From Thermohalobaculum sp039026295 (GTDB lineage: Bacteria; Pseudomonadota; Alphaproteobacteria; Rhodobacterales; Rhodobacteraceae): a stretch of 8,736 nt of DNA. Each line of letters begins with the position of its first letter. Position 1 is the first letter of the stretch. This document shows positions 1 to 6,096 of this stretch, one piece after another. Below the pieces are notes generated by a model. The model ran no database searches, was not told the DNA's origin, and worked only from the letters and a program-made list of their open reading frames with translations. Both the position numbers and the translations under genes were made by a program. The DNA is taken from the NCBI GenBank assembly GCA_039026295.1, contig JBCCMP010000205.1, positions 1 to 8,736 on the forward strand, written 5' to 3'.

Positions 1-1
1 C

Positions 2-1297
2 AGACTGCACCTTCCGTTGTGCGCGCTGGTCATATCCGCGTCAGTGTCGTTCAATATCGTCGCCCATGTCGTCAACCCGGCAGAGAAGCGACTGTCTGAA
101 AGGGGCACACTGTTCTCGCTTTACTTTGACCTGCTCCAACTGGTCACCTTGCTAATCCTCACAGGCGGCCTCAACAATCCGTTTGCGGTTCTCATCATCG
201 CCCCGGTGACCATCGCTGCCACGGCGCTGAGGCTGCAGTCTACCGTCTGGCTTGGCGTCACGGCGCTGGTTTCAATCCCGCTTATGGCGGCGGTCTACCT
301 GCCGTTGGTGCAGGCGGATGGCACTGTGTTGGTCGTACCTGACCTTTTCCGTTACGGCATCGCTGCGGCCCTGGCGATTGGCCTGGTTTTTCTAGGGCTT
401 TACTCGCGACGCGTCACTGTCGAGGGTTATGCAATGTCAGAGGCGCTGAATGCGACTCAGATGGCTCTCGCCCGAGAGCAACGATTGTCAGCTATCGGCG
501 GCATCGCCGCAGCGACAGCGCATGAGCTTGGAACACCCCTGGCCACGATAAAGCTTGTTGCAGGTGAAATGTCCTCGGAAGTCGATGAAGAGTCCGATCT
601 TGCAGCCGATGTCAGCTTGATAAAGTCTGAAGCTGAGCGGTGCGCAGCCATTCTTGCCGATCTTGGTGAAGGCGCACGGGATGACAGCCACGTCAAACAG
701 GCTCCGATCTCATCAGTGATCGAGGAGGCTGCGCGGCCGCATGCAAAGCGCGGGAAAGCTTTGTTCACACGCATCGGCGGCGTGCCGACGGACGAGTATT
801 CCGACGAACAGCCACTGGTTGGCAGAAGCCCCGAGCTGATTCACGGGTTGCGGAACGCCATTCAGAACGCTGTCGACTACGCACAGCATAACGTGTGGAT
901 TGATATCAGCTTGACAAAGACCTCTCTCAGGATTGCAGTTGGCGATGACGGCCCGGGTTTCAGTCCCGACATCCTGCCTCGCTTGGGCGAACCCTATGTC
1001 TCCACTCGATCACGTGCTGCACGGTCGGCCGGCACAAATCATGATGGGTCTGAGTATCAGGGGATGGGATTGGGCCTTTTCATTGCACGCATGCTGCTGG
1101 AACAGACCGGCGCGGTAATCGCATTTGCAAACGGCTCCGACGCCTGGGGGCGAAAATCGGACGAAGGCGCGGGTGAACCCCGTTACATGCGCCCCCCTGG
1201 CGCAGTAACCCAGATGACCTGGCCGCTGGATGCACTGGTCGTCTCAAAGAATGAGTCGCGCCGTGCACTTGGCCGGAACAAACGTTTCCAGACTTGA
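2..1297 (+). CDS. regB: RegB/PrrB/ActS-family redox-sensing histidine kinase (5'-truncated)
   Basis: This is an inner-membrane sensor kinase that in this family senses redox state through quinone and a cytoplasmic cysteine, then phosphorylates RegA/PrrA to control photosynthesis, respiration and carbon/nitrogen fixation genes. The frame is open from base 2 with no stop. A TTG at 17 falls inside conserved membrane sequence, so the true start lies upstream. About 431 residues are visible, against roughly 460 for the family. Five hydrophobic segments come first, with the family's quinone-site motif GGLNNPF at 164-184. The H-box HELGTPL follows (His codon 521-523). The redox cysteine sits in EAERCAAIL (Cys codon 641-643). 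The ATPase core shows an N-box (QNAVDYA, 863-883), DDGPGF (944-961) and GMGLGL (1061-1078). All catalytic residues are present, so it should be an active kinase. The loop before GMGLGL is somewhat long (RSAARSAGTNHDGSEYQ). The partner regA is not in the window. The family call is strong; only the 5' end is missing. Confidence 0.93.
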   Translation, partial: RLHLPLCALVISASVSFNIVAHVVNPAEKRLSERGTLFSLYFDLLQLVTLLILTGGLNNPFAVLIIAPVTIAATALRLQSTVWLGVTALVSIPLMAAVYLPLVQADGTVLVVPDLFRYGIAAALAIGLVFLGLYSRRVTVEGYAMSEALNATQMALAREQRLSAIGGIAAATAHELGTPLATIKLVAGEMSSEVDEESDLAADVSLIKSEAERCAAILADLGEGARDDSHVKQAPISSVIEEAARPHAKRGKALFTRIGGVPTDEYSDEQPLVGRSPELIHGLRNAIQNAVDYAQHNVWIDISLTKTSLRIAVGDDGPGFSPDILPRLGEPYVSTRSRAARSAGTNHDGSEYQGMGLGLFIARMLLEQTGAVIAFANGSDAWGRKSDEGAGEPRYMRPPGAVTQMTWPLDALVVSKNESRRALGRNKRFQT

Positions 1298-1316
1298 CTG
1301 CGTCGATGCAGCCGCA

Positions 1317-1344
1317 TTGACCACGCGCGAATTTATGGTTTAAG
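1317..1344 (+). promoter_or_regulatory. Candidate sigma70-type promoter for the divL-like/tsaE/amgK/murU/addB operon
   Basis: TTGACC at 1317-1322 matches the -35 consensus at 5 of 6 bases, including the TTGAC core. After a 16-base spacer, TTTAAG at 1339-1344 matches the -10 consensus at 4 of 6. Transcription would start near 1351 and leave a leader of about 50 bases before the TTG start at 1401. The position in the only sizeable gap, ahead of a run of closely packed genes, supports the call. The -10 element is weak and no operator is recognisable, so this remains a candidate. Confidence 0.4.
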
Positions 1345-1389
1345 TAACAACCAATAGGATTAATCGATACTTTCTACCCAACGCTCGAT

Positions 1390-1393
1390 AGGA
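1390..1393 (+). promoter_or_regulatory. Shine-Dalgarno sequence that supports the TTG start at 1401
   Basis: AGGA lies seven bases before the TTG at 1401, which is good spacing. An in-frame TAG at 1389-1391 excludes any start further upstream. The nearby ATG at 1393 is in another frame and overlaps this AGGA, so the site most likely serves the TTG. Confidence 0.6.
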
Positions 1394-1400
1394 TGTCGAA

Positions 1401-3770
1401 TTGATCGCTGGCCAAACACTCGAACTCTCGCTGACCGATTTGTTGACCATAGCATCGGCCGGCCTGATTCCGTTGGTATTTGCGATCTGGCGGATCTTTT
1501 ACGTAGCCCCGCGAAAGATTGAAGGACCAGCGCTTTCGGACGGTGCCATTTTGATGGTCTCGGATGGTTTGATCCGACAGGCATCTACGGAAGCTCAGTT
1601 GCTTTTTTCGGCATGCATCGGGCAACCGATTACTGCTGTTCTGAATGATTTCGTCGGGGATATGGAAGGCGAGGCACACGACGCCATCAAACAACTGGAA
1701 ATGTCCGGAGAGCCTGTCGACATCTTCCTTCGCGCCGCCGACGGACGCCCTTTCGAGTTGGTGGGGACACCTTCAGGCGCGATGATCCGGCTGGTGTTTC
1801 GCGAAGCCACGCTGCTCGACGATAAACTTCGCGCGGCTGAAGCCAGAGTGACTGCCGCCGATACCCTGGTCCAGAATCACGAGTGGCAGCAGGACACTCT
1901 TGGTGGATTGATCAAAGAAGCCCCGATCATTGCCTGGCACCGCACGGCAGAGGGAAACGTGAACTGGTCAGGCGGTGAGATACGGTCACGCGGCGGGTCG
2001 ATAAGTGCAGAACAGGCGGTGGACCTGATCGTCGCGCGCACGAAGTTCAATCGACAACCTGTCCTTGCCGGGCAACCTCAGAAGTCCCGGATCGAAATCG
2101 TCGTGAATGACGGGGCAGAGACTGTGTCCCTTCATGTGATAGAAATAGTCAGGCCTGACGGAACCCGCATCGGGTTGGCAACTGATGCTAGCACAGCCGC
2201 GTCCGCAGAACGAACCCTGACGCGGTTCGTCCAGACGATGACCGAGACGTTTGCACATTTGACGGTTGGCCTCGCGATCTTCGATCGCAATCAAACCTTG
2301 GCCTTGTTCAACCCGGCACTGGTCCAGATGTGGCAGGTCGAACCGGCTTGGCTCGCGCGCCGACCCTCACTGCGCGATATAATCGACGAGTTGCGTGCAA
2401 CACGCCGACTGCCCGAGCTGCAGGATTTCCACAAATGGCGTTCGCGGTTGGTCAACCTGTTCGAAAACACCGAAGCTGCGGACTATGAAGAGCTGTGGCA
2501 CCTCGCGGATGGTTCAAACATCCGCGTTCTTGCCAGGCCGCACCCGCACGGGTCTCTCGCGTTCATCTTTGACGACGTGACAGAGCGGATGCGGCTGGAA
2601 CAGAGGTACCGCCATTCGATCGATTTACGACGCGCGACGCTGGATGGCCTGAACGAAGGCATCGCTGTGTTCGGGGCAAATGGCCTGCTGCAGTTCGTCA
2701 ATCAGTCTTTCCACGAGATCTGGGGCACGGACAGCGAGTCGATTTACGCAGCTATGCACGCACGCCAACTGCTGAGCTTCTGCGAAGAACTCACGTTGGA
2801 AGGTGAGATCTGGCACCGGCTGCACAGCTTCATCACGGGGGAACAAAGCCGTCGAGCCTGGACAGCCCGATTGTCGATGCGATCTGGACGTGTCCTGACC
2901 GCACGATTTGCTCCCCTGCCGGATGGATCCACACTTGCGGTCTTCACGGATATCACCGACTCGGAACGGATTGCGATCGCGCTTCGGCAAAGCAATGACA
3001 ACGTTGAAATCGCGGAAGCCACGCGTGAAGCTATCCTCTACCGCAGCCGCGACAAGCTAATCGAAGCGATCGAAGACTTGGAAACAGTCTTTTCTGGAGC
3101 TGCAAGTCAGAACGGCGGCCTTTCTGAACCGGTCGCATCAGTCTCCGAAATCACAAATCAGCTCTCTCGTTTGAGAGCCGCAGCCGACGAGATCGAAGGG
3201 CTTGCGGAAACCGACATGATCGGTGCGATGCAGGACGAAACCCCGACACGCTTGCATGCGTTGGTGGCGTTCACGACGAACCTGTTCGCACAAAGGCTGA
3301 GTGACGCCGGGCTCTCAGTGAGCGTTACACCTTTGGCAAACGAGCCCGAAGAGCCCATTTTCGTGAAGCGATCTGCGATAGTGAAAGTCGTTTTCGGTCT
3401 TCTCACGCGGGCCTGCGAGCGGTGCCGGTCTGGCAGTAAAATCGGGGTGTCCTACGCGGCGCATGACAGAGATATCGAGATCAGATTTACTGTGACGACC
3501 AGCGAACCGTTCGTTCTGAACAATGATAATGATGATGCCTCTACACTGGTCGCGCCGGCGGTTCACGCTGTCATCGCAGAATGTAATGCTCGATTGGAGA
3601 TCGAGGATTTCGATCCAGATAGAATTCTGGTCCGCTGCATAATCCCCAGGTCCGCCGCCGATGCAAAGAAGACCGCACCTGTTGGCATCGCGGATGGCGA
3701 TCCGGCTCGCGATGACTCGAATGTGCACAGTCTAGACGCGGCAGGTGCGTTCAGGACGCCAACAGGCTGA
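1401..3770 (+). CDS. Membrane-anchored multi-PAS protein with degenerate kinase core, DivL-like
   Basis: This 789-residue protein has one N-terminal membrane helix (about 11-33) followed by a basic WRIF..PRK stretch. Four PAS-like blocks follow, at roughly 44-135, 165-265, 277-395 and 404-520. The last two are the clearest (GLAIFDRNQTLALFNPAL; GIAVFGANGLLQFVNQSF). A helical segment at about 525-600 stands where a histidine kinase has its dimerisation/phosphoacceptor helices, but no HExxTP H-box is visible. Residues 654-750 resemble a decayed HATPase fold: AIVKVVFGLLTRACE looks like an N-box without its Asn, and DxGxG and GxGLG are absent. The tail, about 750-789, looks disordered. Length, architecture and position upstream of tsaE fit DivL, the cell-cycle pseudokinase that acts on CckA-ChpT-CtrA signalling; in Rhodobacter capsulatus a PAS protein of this name affects CtrA and gene transfer agent production. 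That link rests on family knowledge and context. The start is TTG with AGGA seven bases upstream. Less likely, it is an unrelated PAS scaffold. Confidence 0.75.
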   Translation: MIAGQTLELSLTDLLTIASAGLIPLVFAIWRIFYVAPRKIEGPALSDGAILMVSDGLIRQASTEAQLLFSACIGQPITAVLNDFVGDMEGEAHDAIKQLEMSGEPVDIFLRAADGRPFELVGTPSGAMIRLVFREATLLDDKLRAAEARVTAADTLVQNHEWQQDTLGGLIKEAPIIAWHRTAEGNVNWSGGEIRSRGGSISAEQAVDLIVARTKFNRQPVLAGQPQKSRIEIVVNDGAETVSLHVIEIVRPDGTRIGLATDASTAASAERTLTRFVQTMTETFAHLTVGLAIFDRNQTLALFNPALVQMWQVEPAWLARRPSLRDIIDELRATRRLPELQDFHKWRSRLVNLFENTEAADYEELWHLADGSNIRVLARPHPHGSLAFIFDDVTERMRLEQRYRHSIDLRRATLDGLNEGIAVFGANGLLQFVNQSFHEIWGTDSESIYAAMHARQLLSFCEELTLEGEIWHRLHSFITGEQSRRAWTARLSMRSGRVLTARFAPLPDGSTLAVFTDITDSERIAIALRQSNDNVEIAEATREAILYRSRDKLIEAIEDLETVFSGAASQNGGLSEPVASVSEITNQLSRLRAAADEIEGLAETDMIGAMQDETPTRLHALVAFTTNLFAQRLSDAGLSVSVTPLANEPEEPIFVKRSAIVKVVFGLLTRACERCRSGSKIGVSYAAHDRDIEIRFTVTTSEPFVLNNDNDDASTLVAPAVHAVIAECNARLEIEDFDPDRILVRCIIPRSAADAKKTAPVGIADGDPARDDSNVHSLDAAGAFRTPTG

Positions 3771-3845
3771 CACCAGATTTGTGATCCGCCGCGAAGACCG
3801 GTAGGCAGATTGGACGCTCAAGATCCCGCATCCACGCTCCTGAAC

Positions 3846-4343
3846 ATGCATAAATCTGCCTTCGACCCGCAAATACCAGCACCAAGCTCATTGTTGGCGC
3901 GGACAACGTCCGAAATGGACCACATCGGCAGTCGTTTGGCACATGCTTTGGTGCCCGGCGACTGCATTACGCTGTCCGGCCAATTGGGTGTCGGGAAGTC
4001 GCACCTTGCTCGCGCAACGATCCGGTCAATCCTTCGGGATGAAACAGCGGACGTTCCCTCCCCTACCTACACGCTGGTAAATGTTTTCGATGCCGGACAA
4101 TTCGACGTTTGGCATGCCGATCTCTACCGGCTCTCGTCAGCAGAAGAAATCGAGGAGATCGGGCTGGCGGATGCGGTTGAGAGTTCAATCGCAATCATCG
4201 AATGGGCTGACCGCTGGCCAAATCCGCCAGACCGGCGTCTGGATATCTGCATCACGATAGAAGCAGGCGATGCACGGCGGTTGACCTTCCATCCAAACGG
4301 CACTTGGAGCGACGTGCTGATCCGGTTATTCGAGCACGAATGA
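3846..4343 (+). CDS. tsaE: tRNA t6A37 biosynthesis ATPase TsaE (YjeE family)
   Basis: TsaE is the cytoplasmic ATPase that works with TsaB and TsaD to attach threonylcarbamoyl to A37 of tRNAs reading ANN codons; it is normally essential. Counting from the ATG at 3846 (165 residues), the P-loop GQLGVGKS is at 45-52, the switch-like SPTYTLV at 72-78, HADLYRL with the conserved Asp at 90-96, and the family hallmark IIEWADR at 117-123. All are intact. I chose 3846 because it is an ATG and gives the usual family length. A TTG at 3810 in the same frame, with AGG four bases before it, would add 12 unconserved residues and cannot be excluded. The gap from the preceding gene is 75 bases (39 with the TTG start), with no terminator. 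The stop overlaps the start of the next gene (ATGA at 4340-4343). Confidence 0.93.
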   Translation: MHKSAFDPQIPAPSSLLARTTSEMDHIGSRLAHALVPGDCITLSGQLGVGKSHLARATIRSILRDETADVPSPTYTLVNVFDAGQFDVWHADLYRLSSAEEIEEIGLADAVESSIAIIEWADRWPNPPDRRLDICITIEAGDARRLTFHPNGTWSDVLIRLFEHE

Positions 4344-5395
4344 CGAAACACGACCAGCAAGCCCGTGAGACTGCTTTACACAGTTTCTTGGCGTCGACAG
4401 ATTGGCGGGACGCAACGCTTTTGCCGCTGGCTGGCGATGCCTCGAACCGCAGGTATATCAGGCTGCGCGGAGCGGCAGGCCGGGCAGTCCTAATGGATGC
4501 GCCGCCATCAAAGGGTGAAGACGTCGGACCCTTCATTGCAATGACCAAGTGGTTGCAACAGCATGGCTTTTCGGCCCCGCGCATTCTTGCTCAGGACGCG
4601 CCAAACGGGTTTCTCATCTTGGAAGATCTTGGTGATGCGTTGTACGCGACGCACCTCGCCACCGCTCCTCAGCAGGAGACGGCACTGTACTCACGCGCCG
4701 TGGACGTGTTGACGGAGCTTTTGGAGATCGGTGCACCTCCAGATTTGCACGTCTCACGGCACAAACTCCCCCCATACGATGCCGCCACCTTGCGCAAAGA
4801 GGCAGCCCTGTTCGTGGAATGGTGGCTGCCTGCGGCGACGGGGCAATCGATCAGTCAAAGCCAATCCGACGAGTTTTTGGGTCTTGTGGACATGGCGTTG
4901 GCACCCTTTTCCGAAAACAGGGATGTCGTCGTGGTGCGTGACTACCACGCAGAAAACCTGCTTTGGCTGCCGGATCGTGCCGGAACGAAGGCGGTTGGAC
5001 TACTTGACTATCAGGATGCCTGTGCCGGGCACCCGGCCTATGATCTGATGTCCTTGCTCGAAGATGCCCGTCGCCCAACGGCAGAGACACTCCAGCACGC
5101 AATGATCGAGCGATATCTGGAAAATAGCCCAAGCCTGGATAAGGGAGAGTTTCGCCACGCCTACGCTGCGCTTGGTGCCGGGCGCAACCTGAAGATCGTC
5201 GGGATCTTCGCACGGCTGGCTTTGCGCGATGGCAAAGCCCGCTACCTGGATTTGATCCCGCAGGTTTGGTCACATGTCAGACGGGACCTGGGTCACCCCG
5301 AATTGTCAGATTTGGCGGCCTGGATAGACAAATGCGCCGCAGAGCCAGACGGCGCCACGCTCGATCGGGTCCGCGCCGCCGCGGATACAGAATGA
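4340..5395 (+). CDS. amgK: AmgK-like anomeric MurNAc/GlcNAc kinase (aminoglycoside phosphotransferase family)
   Basis: This is a cytoplasmic kinase. Characterised AmgK phosphorylates the anomeric carbon of MurNAc (and GlcNAc) released from peptidoglycan, feeding MurU. The 351-residue protein has the phosphotransferase fold: LAGDASNRRYIRL at 30-42 in the nucleotide-binding lobe, a LILEDLGD hinge at 92-99, the catalytic loop VRDYHAENLL at 199-208 (Asp201, Asn206) and the metal-binding LLDYQDA at 221-227, followed by GHPAYDLMSLLEDARR typical of this branch. The start is the ATG at 4340, which overlaps the tsaE stop by four bases. An in-frame ATG at 4304 would lie deep inside tsaE and adds only unconserved residues. 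The stop overlaps the next start (ATGA at 5392-5395). Adjacency to a MurU-like gene strengthens the call. Alphaproteobacterial members are often annotated only as phosphotransferase, and substrate specificity here is inferred. Confidence 0.88.
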   Translation: MTKHDQQARETALHSFLASTDWRDATLLPLAGDASNRRYIRLRGAAGRAVLMDAPPSKGEDVGPFIAMTKWLQQHGFSAPRILAQDAPNGFLILEDLGDALYATHLATAPQQETALYSRAVDVLTELLEIGAPPDLHVSRHKLPPYDAATLRKEAALFVEWWLPAATGQSISQSQSDEFLGLVDMALAPFSENRDVVVVRDYHAENLLWLPDRAGTKAVGLLDYQDACAGHPAYDLMSLLEDARRPTAETLQHAMIERYLENSPSLDKGEFRHAYAALGAGRNLKIVGIFARLALRDGKARYLDLIPQVWSHVRRDLGHPELSDLAAWIDKCAAEPDGATLDRVRAAADTE

Positions 5396-6096
5396 ACGCC
5401 GTGGATACAGCAATGATCCTGGCGGCAGGCTTCGGGACCCGCATGGGTGCACTGACCAACGACCGCCCGAAACCACTGCTTAAAGCCGGGGGCCGAACTC
5501 TGATCGATCGAGTGCTCGATCATGTTGCATCAGCAGGACTGACGAAGGCGGTCGTCAATCTGCATTACAAGGGTGATCAGATACGTCACGAATTGTCGGA
5601 GCGTGCCGCGCCAGAGATCGTGTTCTCTGAAGAGCACCCAGACATCCTTGATACTGGTGGCGGCGTCGTGCATGCCCTGCCAAAACTCGGGCGCAATCCC
5701 TTTGTAACGATCAACAGCGATGCCGTTTTCATCGGCCCGAACCCTTTGCAGGCTCTACTTTCCGCCTGGAATCCAGCCAACCACGACGCGTTGCTGCTCA
5801 TGACCCACGTCTCGAACGCAATGGCCTACACAAGGTGCGGCGACTTCTTTCTTTCGGCGGACGGCGACCGCCCACGGCGGCGCGGAGCGGCAGAAATCGC
5901 GCCATTTGTCTATTCCGGCGCGCAAATCATTGCGCCCGGTGTGTTCAGCAATGCCCCGGCAGGACCGTTCTCGACAAATATCATCTGGGACCGCCTTTTG
6001 TCGGAGGGGCGACTGGCGGCCGTCGAATATACGGGTCAATGGATTGATGTCGGAACACCGGATGGATTGGAGATCGCGGACAAGGCACTGACATGA
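5392..6096 (+). CDS. murU: MurU-like N-acetylmuramate-1-phosphate uridylyltransferase (nucleotidyltransferase family)
   Basis: MurU converts MurNAc alpha-1-phosphate and UTP to UDP-MurNAc, bypassing de novo MurA/MurB synthesis; in Pseudomonas putida this route gives intrinsic fosfomycin tolerance. The 234-residue protein is a single sugar-nucleotidyltransferase domain. It shows LAAGFGTRMG at 10-19 (nucleotide-binding signature), RPKPLL at 25-30 with the catalytic-type Lys27, DTGGGV at 87-92, the metal-site INSDA at 107-111 and the C-terminal WIDVGTPDGL at 217-226. There is no hexapeptide-repeat acetyltransferase domain, which separates it from GlmU and suits MurU. The start is the ATG at 5392, overlapping the amgK stop. 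The frame is open upstream to 5266, but that extension lies inside amgK and is Arg-rich and unconserved. The stop overlaps the addB start (ATGA at 6093). The sugar specificity is inferred from the amgK neighbour. Confidence 0.88.
   Translation: MNAVDTAMILAAGFGTRMGALTNDRPKPLLKAGGRTLIDRVLDHVASAGLTKAVVNLHYKGDQIRHELSERAAPEIVFSEEHPDILDTGGGVVHALPKLGRNPFVTINSDAVFIGPNPLQALLSAWNPANHDALLLMTHVSNAMAYTRCGDFFLSADGDRPRRRGAAEIAPFVYSGAQIIAPGVFSNAPAGPFSTNIIWDRLLSEGRLAAVEYTGQWIDVGTPDGLEIADKALT

Larger units (their letters stand above)
1298..1400. other. Intergenic gap between regB and the divL-like gene
   Basis: This 103-base stretch is the only real gap in the window and is visibly more AT-rich than the genes around it. 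It begins with a short imperfect hairpin right after the regB stop (1298-1302 pairs with 1307-1311, loop TCGA). No run of T follows, so a factor-independent terminator is not supported. A promoter-like pair and a Shine-Dalgarno sequence occupy the rest and are listed separately. I see no small gene or RNA gene in it. Confidence 0.6.

Noticed and set aside
1298..1311. Hairpin CTGCG-TCGA-TGCAG directly after the regB stop, as a terminator
   Set aside because: The stem has only five pairs including one G-U, and no T-run follows. It does not meet the pattern of an intrinsic terminator.
1393..1404. Three-codon mini-ORF (ATG TCG AAT TGA) whose stop overlaps the TTG start of the divL-like gene
   Set aside because: The AGGA overlaps its ATG, leaving no spacing for initiation, and such a short frame arises easily by chance.
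4304..4339. In-frame upstream ATG extension of amgK inside tsaE
   Set aside because: The extra residues are not conserved, and the ATG at 4340 makes the same ATGA overlap seen at the two following junctions.
5266..5391. In-frame upstream extension of murU inside amgK
   Set aside because: The extension is Arg-rich with no similarity to the family, and the nucleotidyltransferase signature starts just after the ATG at 5392.
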